Below, in pieces: positions 19,641 through 32,800 of a stretch of 64,000 bases of DNA. Positions within the stretch are counted from its first letter, which is position 1; each line of letters starts with the position of its first letter. The notes below the pieces were generated by a model, which saw only the letters and a program-made list of their open reading frames with translations, was not told the DNA's origin and ran no database searches. Source of the stretch: Rapana venosa (Eukaryota; Mollusca; Gastropoda; Neogastropoda; Muricidae); contig CM054134.1 in NCBI GenBank assembly GCA_028751875.1, forward strand, positions 66,078,219 through 66,142,218. Direction: 5' to 3'. The translations under genes and the position numbers were made by a program.

Positions 19641-21736
19641 TTATGCACTTCTTCTTGGGTATTGTGGCCTGGCTGAGTCCCTATGTACTGGTGCATGGAA
19701 TCCCATTTTCTTCCTGCTCAGACTGAGACATATGGGATTGTTTGTCTCAAGCCTTTGACTGTTTGTGTGCTTGCACTTTTCTGAATGAGTCAACGATGCT
19801 GTTTTGACTAGTGCATCTTGCAGACGTTTTAGCTCCTCTTCGACTACTGAGTCCAGTACTAGAGATAGCACGTCTTTGACGTAGTGTTCGCACAGAGGAC
19901 CTTGTCTGTTTGTCTTTTGTGCCTGTTTTGCCACGCCCATTAATCTTAGAGTCACTGCTCTGATCTGGGAGTTGGTCAGTATTCATGTCTGGTCCTTTTA
20001 GGTCTCCTGTGTCAAAATTGTTTATCTCCTTTTGTCTGTCACATGTCATGTCCTTGTTATGTTGTTTTGTACTTTGTTGAGTTTCACTATTGTCATCTGT
20101 TTCTTGTTCTGTGTCATTGTTCCTGAGAATCTCAACATGAGCCTCAACATAAGCCTCAACAGGAGCGTCAGTAGTCTCTTCCTCCTCGTCTGAAGTCTGT
20201 AACATATCAGTAACTCTCACTGAATTATCATCCACCGTAACACTGTCATCATTGTCACTGTCTTGACTGTCAACCAGGTGCTTGCCCAAAGTTCTATGTA
20301 CAAGATCTTCACTGCATTCTGTCTCCAGATCAGAGTACCTGTCATCCTTGTCCATCAGGTTGAGTCTGTCATTGTCATGGTGGTCAAAGTCACTGTGATC
20401 ATCAGCGTCAGCAGGGCTGACAGTCTGTCTGACAGGATCTCTCCCGTTGTTCCCACAGCTGGGCTCCTGCCCCCTTGACTTCTGAACAGGACGTCTTGAG
20501 GCACTGGATTCCCTCTGGTTGTTTTTCAACATGACCACCCTTCTGTGGTCTGATGTGGTGTAAGACTGTGAGGGCCTTCCATACCTTGTTGCTTCACTGT
20601 TTGACTGGATTCCATGAACCACTGGTATGGTGGATGTTCTCCTTGCCTCTGGATAGTGGGTGTTCTTCCAGTCTCTTGGTCTGTTGTCCCATCTGTCATT
20701 CCATCTTCCATGTGTCTCTCTGCTATTCGAGTAGCCTTTTGTAATGTTCCTCCTCTCCTCTGATTGCCAGGGTATCAGCTGGTGGCGATGATGTGATGAC
20801 TTGAACTTGTTATAATGTCTGTCTTCAGACCAGTTCATGCTGTCTTCAGGGACCTTGCTGACATCGAACCTGCTTGGTTGGTGGCCATTCTGGTTCCCAT
20901 AAACCCTTCTTGACATAGGTCCGTTCACGTGCAGGTTTTCTGTCTTCCAGGACTGTCTTTTTCTCTGGCCTGGCTGTGGTTGTGGCCAGTCCTCCACATG
21001 TCCTTTATCCTTTTGGGTGTAGTGCCATTCAGTGCTATACCTGGATGAAGCAGCTGGTTGTCTGTCCCTGACTTGCAGCTTTCCATTTCGTATGTAGGCT
21101 ATTTTGCTCTGCCCTCTGTGGAAATCAACCATGTCCTGTTGTCGAGTGGTGAGGTCAGAGGTCACCCGTATACCGCGTCTCCTCAGGCTGTCTCTCAAAT
21201 CTCCATCACCCAGCACCGCCATCTTGTCCATCCACCAAATAGAACTGGACAAGGATGGGACGAGGGTCACTTGAACGTGGTCTCTGCCTCCCTATCCGGA
21301 AAGCTCTGGCAATGTCTTTTTCACTCCAGCCAGAGCACTGGCTATGGTCATTCAGCAGGTCAACAACCATTTGAGTGGTGGCATATTCATCCTCCTACTG
21401 CTGTTCCTCCACATTCATGATCTTGACACTGCAAGCTTTCAGGTTCTGCTCTGTGGCTTCCAGTCTTCTCTCTACTTGATCCAGTCTGTCCATGATACTT
21501 CCTTTGTCTTCCTTCATTTCTTTTAGTTCTTCACTGTTGTGGGTCACCATTTCTTCCAGATGAGAAATCTTTGAGAAGAAACGTGATAAACTATCCTCAA
21601 GGGAGCAGAATCTCTCATCCATGTTTGTTTTCATTGCTGCAGAGTGAAGGGCAAAGCCCTGCTGCATCTGTGCCAAGCGCCAGTCAATCATCTGCAGTAA
21701 ACTGGCTGGATGGGGTGCGTAAGTATTCTCAGACAT
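19641..21736 (-). pseudogene. LINE-A ORF1 (coiled coil, RNA-binding-like domain, acidic tail)
   Basis: Start at 21736 (MSENTYAPHPASLL). Residues ~20-110 form a coiled coil (LLQMIDWRLAQMQQ ... VERRLEATEQNLKA). An in-frame TAG at 21395-21397 separates it from the L1-ORF1-like domain (ARAFRIGRQRP, PILVQF, RRRGIRVTSDL). A one-base insertion near 21236 is absent in the left copy. A long Asp/Ser/Thr/Arg-rich C-terminal region follows (21200-19747) and ends in a basic stretch. The TAG is shared with the left copy, so it predates the duplication or is read through. Confidence 0.8.
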
Positions 21737-21789
21737 TTTCCAGGCGCCTGTGGTACACTTTGCTGTAAACAGTTTACAAACAGGCACTT

Positions 21790-22252
21790 GTCCTAGTGTT
21801 TAACAATGTCAACACACAGACTTGATGCAAATGTGAGCTAGTATTTAAGAACTTTTGATAATCTTTTCAAATGCCTGTGTATTTCCCTTTCTCACAGAGT
21901 TCACATTTCAAACTAGTATGTAACCTTCACCTACCCAACACTTGTGATTTTTCTCCAGTTGGTCACTGCAAAGTGAGTTTTGAGCTTGAGGGCAAAATCT
22001 GGACTTGAATTGTTGTCCCAATGAAAACAAACTTGAAGGTCTTTCTTAGTTTCTTATATTATTAGTAAAATACTAATTTTGACTAATCCCCTGACCTTTG
22101 CGATTGACTGTTCACGTATTCAGCTAGGCACACACTTATGTACAATTCTGCAAAAATTTTTGCATGGACTACTGCACTCAAACTGGTACAGTTTTGCAAA
22201 AAAGTGAAGAGCAATTTAACACGTCCACTTCACTCAGTCTCCCCTGTCTAAA
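21790..22252. other. non-coding 5' flank of LINE-A-right
   Basis: It matches 2950-3420 closely. I see no coding signal and no promoter that I can name. It could be the LINE-A 5' UTR, which in many LINEs holds an internal promoter. Confidence 0.5.
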
Positions 22253-22274
22253 AGAGAGAGAGAGAGAGGAGAGA

Positions 22275-22340
<66 letters not shown>
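22253..22340. repeat. (GA)n microsatellite, interrupted
   Basis: GA array with GGA and ATGA interruptions. It is the counterpart of the purer array at 3421-3495. Confidence 0.95.
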
Positions 22341-22345
22341 CAATG

Positions 22346-22413
22346 ACAAATTCTTTTATTTCGAGGGTAAAAGAATAAGCACCCATGTGCTTTTTTACAT
22401 CCAGTCCCCGCCC
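22346..22413 (-). mobile_element. SINE-1 3' tail fragment (duplicate of 3502-3568)
   Basis: Same truncated SINE-1 end in the same orientation and context as at 3502. It is followed on the right by the same AAAC/AG-rich low-complexity DNA (22495-22740). Confidence 0.8.
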
Positions 22414-22862
22414 TTAAGGATATATATGATAATAAAATAAAATAAAGCCCATAGCAATACACTTACACACTTACGGAAAAATATCTACACAAAAATCCCC
22501 ACAAAAATCACCGAAGAGAGAGAGAAAGAAAAAAAAGTAGCAACAAAGTAAGAAAGAAAGCAGAACAGAAAACACAGAAAACAACCGAAAAAATAGCAAG
22601 AACAAGAGCAAAACAAAAACGGCAAACAACAAGGGGAGAGGGAACAACCAATAGTCCCCCTAAAAAAGTAAAAAACAACCCAAACCAAAACCAAAACAGA
22701 ACCAAGCAAAGCAAAACTCAATAAAAATAAAGGAGAAAAAACACGTAAATAGTTTCATGTTGGCTAACAGAAAGAAACGTCAAAAGTTCTTTATGCTTTT
22801 ATGGGAGACAACAGCAATAGTAATACATGAAAACAAATATGTAGAAGCAATTTGCATCCCCA

Positions 22863-22990
22863 TGCACACGTACACACACACGCACACACAAAACACACAA
22901 CACACACACACACACAACACACACACACCAACACACACACACACACACACAACCACAATACCCACACTAGCGCGCGCACGCGCACGCACT
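22863..22990. repeat. (CA)n microsatellite
   Basis: CA repeats with AA interruptions, then alternating CG/CA (GCGCGCACGCGCACGC), a sequence type prone to Z-DNA. Confidence 0.9.
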
Positions 22991-23239
22991 CACACCATGC
23001 ATCAATATCAACATAAAATCTTATGAATATCATGTATAGTCATAGAGAAGGACATCTGCATTTTGGAATTAGCTATACATAATTGGTACGCTCAAAACAA
23101 TATATCAAAATAAAACATTCACTGAATCTCAAATTCAGTCAATTTAGGGAGTAGAACTGAAATATTAAATCTGAATAAAGCATTCAACGGGATACTAAGT
23201 GTAAATACGACGATTAAATCTATAAGCAAATAATAAAAG

Positions 23240-23248
<9 letters not shown>

Positions 23249-23272
<24 letters not shown>

Positions 23273-23277
23273 ATGAG

Positions 23278-23334
<57 letters not shown>

Positions 23335-23542
23335 ACAGTGCATTTTAAATCCATATGATATTGAATATAGTTTTCAATTCATCAACACTATCACCATTAG
23401 AACTCACTGTGATTTAACATTGTACATGTTAAGATCGTCCTAGAGTCATTATAAAGAAGTTAGGAGAGTGGAAAAATATTTTAAAAGTCATTTTTCAATA
23501 ACACAATAGCGATATACAAGTAAAACACTCACACTTATACAG

Positions 23543-23575
<33 letters not shown>

Positions 23576-23602
23576 GGGAGAGGGAGAGAAGAGAGAGAAG
23601 AG

Positions 23603-23632
<30 letters not shown>
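23249..23632. repeat. two (GA)n arrays around an unassigned 200-bp spacer
   Basis: Arrays at 23249-23333 and 23540-23632. The spacer (23334-23539) is AT-rich and unrecognised. The second array directly abuts the 3' end of LINE-B-right. Confidence 0.9.
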
Positions 23633-23634
<2 letters not shown>

Positions 23635-23699
23635 TTCAGATTCAGTTCAGAATATTTTATTGCATTTAAGTCATGTAGACTTATTTGACACAACAAAAA

Positions 23700-26600
23700 C
23701 ATCAACTATAATTATTATCTTTTTGGCTAAAGTGATGTACACTAAAAACATGTTGTATTCTATTTTCTTTTTCTCTTTTGTCAAAAAAACTCATACACAT
23801 TTTGGGATGATTACTGCTTGATATATATCAACTGTGATTATGTCACTTAATTTATGTACACAGTTTTTGCGTTCTTTGTCTTTCGTTTGATTTTTAATAA
23901 AAAATTTTATTTTTGAGTTCATCATATAAAATGCATTCATCAAGTAATGAAATTCATCTTCAATTTTGTTACAGTGTCACATTTTCTGTCCTCTCTGGAT
24001 ATATTTTGGTGTCCCCCTTTTTCTCTATCATTAAATTGTGACAGCTTGTGCGAAATTTACAATATGTCTTAGGGAGTTTTGTTTTCATAGTTTATAAGTA
24101 TGGTTCCAATCTGTATTGTTTGGTAGCAAAATCATAAAATTTTAGGTTTGCAAACTCTTTCTTTTGGTAGATCCAAAATGTTTTATACATGTCCTCAAGT
24201 TTTCCTCCACCAGCATAACTCAACATGAACTTTAAAGGGGTGTTTTGGGTTTCTTCCAGACATGTTTGAATCCAATTGTGTACAGAATATTTTTCACTGT
24301 GTTTATCTTTTTATCGTGTGTATTCTTCTGATAAAATAATGTATACTATTCTAATATAAGAGTCTGGTTTTGATTCTGTAAAATGAATCCAAAAGGTATT
24401 ATTCTGGCATATGATTTTAAGGGTCTGTGGAAATCTCCCTAATTCACCCAAAGTGGGTAGTACAAAATGCTTTTTTATGAACTCCTTTTCATTTGTTTAT
24501 AAAATTTTACATGAAAATTCTCATAAAAAAACTGATTGGTAAGCATGCCGGGAACAGTTTATCATATGAATTTGTCTCCCCATTAAAACAAAAAGGAAAC
24601 CAAACTTCTGCTCCATAGGTTAAAACAGGGGTTATCAGTGAGTCGAATAAACACATTATTATAGTAGTCTTAAAATTTTGTCCATGAATTGCCATTTTAA
24701 AGGCGTATTTTGCTTTGTTGCTTTGTTTTACTAAATGTTCTTGTGTTGCTTGAAATTTCCCGTTCTGATGAAAAACGACACCTAGATATTTATAAGTTTC
24801 TACTGTTTCAATTACATGCTCTCCACATTTAAATGAATTGGAATTTTAGGAGGTGATCTCGTAAAGACTATTCCCTTTTGTTTTTGTTTTGTTTATCTTT
24901 AAACCCCAATTAGAACTGTATTCTTGCAGTTTATTCATTTTTAGTTTGAAGACCTATTTTGGTTGTTGATAGCAATGCCAGGTCATCAGCAAAAGAGTAA
25001 ACAAGGAATTCTGTCTTTTGCGGTTATTATGGCGAATCTTTCTCATCAGTATATTGAACTATATCTTTGGGACATATACATTAAATAATGTAGAACTTAA
25101 TGTATTTCCCTGATGTACCTCTTTTCGGGACTATGATTTCATCTGTGTGTTTGCCTCGTATTTTTGTAAATATTGTTGGCATTGGAATACATGTTTTTAA
25201 TGAACATTGAAAGTTTTGCCTGTTATTCCTATTTCGTTTAACTTTAAAAGAAGACCCTGTGCCACACATTATCAAACGCTTTCTGAAAATCTACAAAGCA
25301 GCAAAAAAGTCTTTTGTTTTTACTTTCAGTACACTATCTATTAAATTTGTTAAGTAGGAAGATAGGGTGCGTTGTTCGCATGCTTTTTGAAACCAGCTTG
25401 TTCTCTGAAAATGCTATTGTTATTTTCTAAAAAATTCAGAAATTCTATGGTTCAGTATTGTGAAAAAAATTTTTCCATAGTGTTTGTCAACGTTATTCTC
25501 TGTAGTTTTCTGGGTTGTATATGCATCCGTTTTTGTAGATTGGAACATTCACTCCTACTTTCCAGTCACAGGGATATATACCCGTTTGTAATGCTAAATT
25601 GAAAATATTCCGCATTGTTTCTATAACATTAAATGAAACTGATTTGATCATTTCGTTTGTAATTCCATCTTTTCCAGGCGATTTGTTATTTTTCTGCCTT
25701 TTGATTGTTTTTGTAATTTCCTCCCTTGTAATTTGCTTATTTAGGAGTGGGTTATTAGATACTTTTAATTTTATTAAGCCTGCTTAGTACTTGCTTTTTG
25801 TGGTCTGGATCTATTTGCGGTTCTTTACCAATAAGTGTTTTAAGTGTTCAGTCCATTTATTGCTACTAATATGATTATGATGTTTTAATCCATCATCTTC
25901 ACTTTCTTTTAATTTTTGTAAAGTTTTCCACAATATACTCGGATCTTCGTCAATGGCATCATGTAGTTGTGATACCAGTGAATTTTTGAAGATTTCTTTT
26001 TTTTTTTTATTAAAGTATTATATTGTTTTCTTTTCATAAAGTATTTTTCTCGAAGTTTTGGTTTTTACGGGGTTCTATTTATTGCATTTAGTAGAGACTT
26101 TACTTCTTTTCTTGTACTGTTACATTCCGAATCAAACCATTTTTTATTGTGTTTAATTCTTCTTACCGGGTTTTGACTTTCTGGTCTTCAAGCTTAATTG
26201 TGCCCCTTTGAGAAAGATATCAGACAGTTGTCTGGAATGTTCATTTACTACGTTTGTGGAATCAGGCTGCTTTGTACTTTGTTTTATTTTTTTTTTACTG
26301 TATTTGTTTCAGTTTTTATTTTGGTTATGTGTGATTGTATTGCTGGTAGTAGAAGTGCCTTTTCAATTGTCCTTTTGGGAAATTTGGGATCCATACAAAA
26401 CGTGTTTCTTGTGGTGAATCTTTAGTAATATACTCTGCCTGTGTGTCTTTACTATTTTGATAGACCTCTGCAAACGTGTTTTGTCTATATCTGGTATATC
26501 TTTTATCTAAATTAGTGGACAATGATCAGAGTATTCCTTAAATCTCTAACTTTCATATGCTTCACCTCTTTCATAAATGATTTTTAACAAATGAAATAAT

Positions 26601-27339
26601 CCATAACACTACAACCTTGAGGTTGAAAGCATGTAAATCTACCCTGTAAATTTCCCAATGTTCGGCATTTAATATATATAATTGATTGTCTGTACAAATA
26701 TTAACTAAAAGTCTTCCATATTTTTTTTACAATTCTATTCCATTGAGCACCTTTGAAACATTGGTCATATTCTTTTCTTCAGGTAAAAATTTTAGTAACT
26801 TGGTTTGGATCTATTTCTATAAAGTCAGTCGTCCTCCTGACCGCGCATTAGATCTCCGCACAGTATTATCTGAACTCTTTCAGACAAACTTTCTATGTAT
26901 TGTTCTAAATTTTCCATATTTTCTGTGTATGAACTTTTCCAAAAGAAGAAAATTGGGTGGAATATATGCACATCCTATAAAAATATTCTTGTTTGATGAT
27001 CTTAAGAGTTTTCCTGTATCATTTGCATTCCACACAATATCTGAACCTATTTTGTGGTAAAGATTTTTTTACTTTTTCGATAATCTTCCTTAATGAAAAC
27101 TGAAATACCTCCTGAAGCACTGACAGATCTATTTCTTTTTTGGGCTGCAGTAGTGCACTGACATTTTAAACCTGGTAGAGTTACATCTCTACAGATTTTT
27201 GATCTAAATGTGTTTCTTGTAAAATTATTACATCGTTAATATCAACATGTCTTTTATGTGTACGTCATTTAGTTTGTTTACATTTAATTCCCTCCACTTT
27301 TCCATAGATACTTCTAATATTCCACGATAATATTCTCAT
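23700..27339 (-). pseudogene. LINE-B ORF2: endonuclease and reverse transcriptase
   Basis: The likely start ATG is at 27337-27339 (MRILSWNIRSIYG, an EEP opening). An ILQETHL-like motif follows near 27215, and an ILCGDL catalytic-region motif near 26850. Then come KSPGKDGITNEMIK (~25670), NPENYR (~25510), an EQAGF segment (~25400) and VDFQKAFDNVWH (~25275). The catalytic FADD box is at plus 24982-24993, and the C-terminal LITPVLTYGAEVW at ~24630. Many frameshifts and stops break it, so the element is dead. The order is that of CR1/L2/Jockey-type ORF2 proteins. Confidence 0.8.
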
Positions 27340-27736
27340 GTTTTACTATTTGTTAAATATCATTGTGAACACAGAGATCTTTTCAATGTGGTAAAACAAA
27401 CCATGTGCATATCATTGTAATGAATTGTAGTTTTCTTTTCCGTTTTTTATCTCTAATATAGAAATGCTTTCCATTCTTATCATTGTTTAACTGTCTACAA
27501 TAGGAAAACAACAACGGCAACAAATTATATAATCATTAAAATTTACATAATCAAGAGATCAAATTTTTACCTTAAAGAGTGTATTCATATTTTAACTATT
27601 AATTAAAGGGAAATTTACAACCTATCCATTGTATCCGAAAAACAAAATTAGATATATTAAATGATAACATGTGTTCAAAAGACTTTAACTGGGACAGACT
27701 TTCTTTGAGTTAATATCATTTTTACGATACTGGTGG

Positions 27737-27737
<1 letters not shown>

Positions 27738-27785
<48 letters not shown>

Positions 27786-27820
27786 CGCGGTGTGTGTGTG
27801 TGTGTGGTGTGTGTGTGTGC
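27738..27820. repeat. (TG)n microsatellite with a (CG)n core
   Basis: TG repeats around a GCGCGCGCGCG core at 27778-27788, which is alternating purine-pyrimidine. It is in the LINE-B inter-ORF region. The left copy at 9270-9330 has TG-rich text but no long array. Confidence 0.9.
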
Positions 27821-27967
27821 AAACCTACTACTTTCTATATTTCACCATCTCATGGACAAGTTTATTCTATACAAGTATGTAGATCTATTTACGCCATCGA
27901 AAGTGTACAGGGCTAAGTACCTCTGATCAACAATTGAAATCAAAGATTTTTTTTTTTTAAATGACGT

Positions 27968-30570
27968 AGTGTCAAACACAACATGACCATCATACAAGTC
28001 TATGCACCAACATCAGACTACGATGATGAAGCAATCGAGTGTTTCTACGAAGATTTGGAGAGCGCCATCAAATCAACTCCAAAGAAGGACTTTCTCGTGA
28101 TCCAGGGCGACTGGAATGCCAAGATCGGACCTGACGCTTATGACCAATGGCCAGGGACAGTAGGCCGTTTTGGCATGGACGAAACTAATGATAGAGGTCT
28201 CAGACTTTTGGAATTCGCAAGCAGCCAAAATCTTACTGTCGCCAACCCCTTATACCCCCACAAGACATCAAGAAGAACGACGTGGCACTACCAAATGGAA
28301 AGACAATAACCAGATTGACTACATCTTGGCCCCCAAACGTTTTTAAGTCGAGCATCAACAAAGCCCAGACAAGAACTTTCCCTGGCGCTGTATATTGGTA
28401 GTGCCCACGACATGGTACTCATGACCCTACAGATCAAGCTGAAGACCAAGAACCAGAAGAGAAATCCCCGTTTGCGGTTCAACATGGAAAAGCTGAAGGA
28501 CCCCGAAGTCGCTGAAATTTTTAAAGTGAGATAGGGGGCAGATTTGCAGCATTGAATTTCCTCCAAGATGACATAAACAACCTCACTGAGACCTTCAGCA
28601 AGACCATTCAGGAGACAGCGCTGGAGATCCTTGGGAAAGAGAGGAAAACGAAACCAACCGTGGGTTACCAACGATATCCTGGACCTGTGCGACCCAAAGT
28701 AGGAGCTAAAGCCAGTGAAGACCAAAAACCCAGAAACGGCCAAAGAGTATAGAACAGTCAACAGGTCAATCAAGAAGAATATGACTGAGGCCATGGGGAA
28801 CTGGATGTCAGAAAAAATGCTCCAAAGGTTGAGAAGGCAATGGCGAAAGGAGACAGCAAAGGGCGTACCAGACCATCAAGATACTAACCAAGTCCCAGCA
28901 GCCAAAGACCTCCCTTATTGAAGACAAAGAGGGGTCAGTCCTTACAGAGAAGCGCCACTATCATGAAGAGATGGACAGATATTGCAGAGACCTGTACAAA
29001 ATACAAGCTGAAGGCTGATCCGAACAAACTTCCCCAGCAAGATCCCAGACCCTCAGATCCTGAAAGCACACAGGTGCTGGAGGAAGAGGTAGAAGAAGCA
29101 GTAAGAAACCCTGAAAGGAGCCCAAATCACCAGGGATTGACAACATCCCGGCTGAGCTCATCAAGTACGGAGGCCCAGAGATGGCCAAGGCATTAACAAT
29201 CATCTGCCAACGCATCTGGACCAGCAAAGAGTGGCTGAACAGTGAACCCAATCCATCAAAAGTTCCACTTCCAAAGAAGGGAGACCTGAAGAAGTGCCAA
29301 AAAATTTCAGAACAATCAGTCTGATAAGCCATCCAAGCAAAGTTATGCTAACGCATTGCCTTGAAACAGACTGAAACCACAAGCAGAAGAAATCCTACAG
29401 AAGAACAGGCAGGATTCAGACCAGGTCGAAGCACTGTCGAACAGATCTTCAACATCAGAATGCTCATAGAGAAGCCATCTCCAACATCGGCTACACTCTA
29501 CAACCAACTTTATTGACTTCAAGAAGGCCTTCGATCGAGTGTGGAAAAAAGCTCTGTGGCAAGTCTGAAGATTAGCTTGCGAGGACCTGTTTAAAAGTCA
29601 CCCAGGCGCTGTTGACACCCCCCACAGTGCAGTCCTCAGGGTGGGAAATGGGGGAGTTCTTCCGGACTTAGTTGGGTTCGACAAGGCTGCCCCCTATCCC
29701 CCTTTCTTTTAAAGTTTTCCCCGGGAGAACATCATGCAGGGGCCCCTCCTTGGCTTCAAACCAAATCACAAAGGGGGAAAGGGCCAGTCTGCAATTTCGA
29801 TTGCAGAGAATTGATCTCAGGGGCCCGCAGTGAAGAAAACCCAGGATCTCCCCACCAGACGGGAAAACATCGCCAATGCCCACGGTATGGGATCAGCACA
29901 GAAAAGAGCAAGACCCTAGTAAAACAGTACCCCACCGACCACCCACAGCTCAAAGGGGGCAGACACTAGAGGGGGTGGAAACTTTAAGTACCTTGGAGAG
30001 TCATCCCAAAAAAGGGGCACGAGCACACAAGAGGGAAATAGACTTGCTGGGGCATTCCTCCATGAAAAGCGGGCGAAATGTGGAGAAACCAAAACATCAA
30101 ACCCACCTAAGGTCGACTCTAAAAGGCATTTGTCACATCCATTGGCTTGTACAGATGTGAACATGGCCCCTTACTGCCGATTTAAAACGTCGCTTTCAAG
30201 CCTTTGAGATGAAGTGCCCGGCGGATCCTGAACCCCTCAGAGGACCGAAAACCCAATGACTAGTGGCAGCAGATCGGGACTGGGGCAAACAAGAACCATT
30301 GCAGATAAAGTCAAAGGGAGGAAACTGAAGGGGTTTTGGGCCACACAACAAGCATAACAGCCTGTAAAGACAGTCCGAGGGAATGGTGGGAAAAGGAGAA
30401 AGGAGCAGGGCGACCACGCAAAAGCGGGATATCCAACATCAAGGATGGCCCGGCCTCACTGTCCCAACCCTCCTGAAAAACCCCGGACAAAACCATTTGG
30501 CCCGGTCCATTTGCAGCGTCCCGGGTCCCCCAACGTTGCCCCGACAAGGGTGAGTGACGAGTGAGTGTCA
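27968..30570 (+). mobile_element. LINE-C copy 1, 5'-truncated RTE-like LINE
   Basis: Plus-strand element, opposite to its host LINE-B. It begins within the endonuclease (MTIIQVYAPTSDYDD, 27983) and keeps VIQGDWNAKIG (~28100). It passes through a linker related to that of LINE-F and a reverse transcriptase with QAGFRPGRSTVEQIFN (~29405) and FDRVW (~29530). The catalytic FADD box is destroyed near 29800. The C-terminal region ends near 30556. Frames break often, and the sequence is low-fidelity after ~29580. By motif spacing it is the same family as 33803-36878. No target-site duplication could be fixed. Confidence 0.75.
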
Positions 30571-30869
30571 TCTGGCATCCTTGTTGTTATTTTATTGGTG
30601 CTCAAGTAGTGTGTTTGTGTGTGTGGTTTTGTTTGGGGGTTTTAAGCGTGTGCGTTCATTTTGGTGCGCGTTTGTGTATGTGAGTGGCATGTTATATATG
30701 TGTAGGATGGGGTAGGTTGCCTATGTTGTGTAAGTGTGTGTATCAGAGGGCAGTGCATGTAGGGGTTTTGGAAAGGGGGAAGGGGGGGGGGGGAGTTCCT
30801 CTATCTGCTTTTTTCCTATTATTTGTAATATGTAGTGATAGTATATTTGATTTTAATACTGTTGTCCAT

Positions 30870-32800
30870 TTTTTTTTTTATACATTTCTTTTTTGTATTT
30901 TTCTCATGGTGTTGTTTGGTCCCCAGTTTTGTTCCCGTCTATGCAGTGGTATAATTTGGGTGGTCCCCCTTTCAGTTCATTTTTCTCCTTTCTGTCGTCA
31001 TGGTTGTACTTAGTCAGTTTTAGTCCCATCTGTTGCTCGCCAGTCTTCACCCCCCTTCCCTGCCCCTCTCCACCCTTGTTGGTTCCCTTTTCTTTTGAGT
31101 TGTCTGTACCATGTTGCCCCATCTGTCTTCCAGGTCGTGTGCGGGTTTTTCCCCTGTCTTCGCTCCATGAGTGTGCTTTTTCCCCAAATTGTGTCCGTTT
31201 CCCCCCAAGCAGTGTATCTTTGATGGGCATTTTTGTCCCTTTGGTGAAAGGCTCATCTTTCACATTTTCTTGAGTTTGTATTTGTTCCGTTTGTATTGGC
31301 CTACCCAAATTTATTTTTGTCATTTGCTGTTGTTGTGGTCCAGTATTGTCTCCATGTTCATTTAATTTTTGAACGTCATTTTGGGCGTTTTTTTTCAGGT
31401 ACTGTCTCTTTGTCTTTCAGTCGCCATCCAATTTTTTCTTTCTGTTTTTCAAATTTTTTGCCGAATTTTGGGCGTGGGTTTTTGTTTTTTTTAGTCCAGC
31501 ACCCTGCGTGTAGGTGTCGACTACGCTGCCCCGCTAGTATTCCCAGCCCCGTGTGGGGATGGGTGGTGTTGGAACAGGCTCTGTTTTGGGGGGTTTGGGG
31601 GTGGCATGAAAGGATATTTCAAGTTGGAAAATTGACCATCACAAAAGGGTTTAAAAATTTTTTTTTAGCTTCAAGTTTTTTTCTCGTAGAAATGGGGTGG
31701 GTGATAACTATTTTTGTGTCTTTGAAATTCCCCATTTATTTTTCTGACGACCCGTGTCATTTTCTGACTTTCTGTTTCCTTTTTTAAGTTGTTCAAACCC
31801 CAGGAATTAGTATTTCTTCAGGGGGCGACTTGATTTTTTTCTATTTTTTTTTGACAGTCATTTTTTGTTATACATTTTTCTTCTTGATGGCAAGTCCGTT
31901 TTAGCTTCTAATCGTCAGGTCAATATATCCAAAAACAGTCATGTAAAAATCAGAACTTAGGAAGACTGCCTGAATCATTTTTATTGACATTTTTTCATCG
32001 AATTTTTTTCTTCAGTACTTGACCCCGAGTACCCTCTATATGTGACACAATTTTTTCTTGTTTGGTTTCGTATCGCATATATCTAGTAGAGGGGGGTGTT
32101 TTTTGGAAAAGCATCGTATACTTTCCCACAAGGTAGTTGTGGGGGGTTTTCAGCAAATCTTTTTCGTGCGTTTGTTTTGATTTTTTTTTGATAGTTTTTT
32201 TTGAAGTTTTTCGTTTTTTTTTTGACTGTCATTTTTTTCGGTGTCCTGTTTTGATGGTTTGCGTAATTTTTTTCACAGACGCCCATTTTATGTTTTGAGG
32301 TTTTGAGTAGTACATGTTGTATTTTTCTTTCAATTTATTGAATGATGAGTACATGTGCTCTGCTAGTGTGCTCACTGCCTTTTTAGGTTACAGACCGCCT
32401 TAAGTTTTGGACTTTGGCTTTAAGATCATTTTTTCATCATTTGTGCATGACTTTTTTTTATGAGGACGTCATTTCTTGATTTGGGTTTTGTCAGGGCTGC
32501 CTGTCTATCGATTTTTTAGTACTTGTTTTGATCCAAATTTTTTCCTCGGCAAAGATCTGGATGTGTAAATTTTTGTAGATTTGGGAAAAAAAACAATTGG
32601 GATTTAGGGGGTGAGGTACGGCCCAATGGACTTCCTGTTAAAACACATCCTTAAGGTTTTTTCCTTCAAAATGTTTGCTACTTTCATGTCTGTTCATTTG
32701 CAGTCAGTACGTGTTTTCTGTCAGTTTCTTGTGGCTGTCGCATTCTTTTAGCCTGCATTCATCACATCATCTTCTTCATTGTTTTTGTCTTTTCATCTCA
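30870..32800 (-). pseudogene. LINE-B ORF1, right copy, heavily degraded
   Basis: It follows 9760-11785 segment by segment. Shared text includes GCAGTGTATCTTTGATG (10125 and 31210 regions) and ATGAGTACATGTGCTC (11319 and 32345 regions). The PHD-like N-terminus would lie near 32540-32760 but its Cys codons are not all readable. Homopolymer inflation makes it impossible to say how much of the damage is real. Confidence 0.6.

Larger units (their letters stand above)
12560..21790 (-). mobile_element. LINE-A, right copy, interrupted by LINE-F
   Basis: A two-ORF non-LTR retrotransposon on the minus strand. From the 5' side it has ORF1 (21736-19641), ORF2 endonuclease (19623-18196), reverse transcriptase (18190-17789, continued at 14543) and a Cys/His-rich end (~13010). 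The 3' tail near 12560-12700 ends in CT repeats. A 3.2-kb LINE-F (14554-17788) is inserted in the reverse transcriptase. Without it the element is ~6 kb. A solo copy of its 3' tail lies at 51735-51965. I cannot assign the clade: ORF1 resembles L1-type coiled-coil proteins, while ORF2 resembles other EEP-bearing LINEs. Confidence 0.85.
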
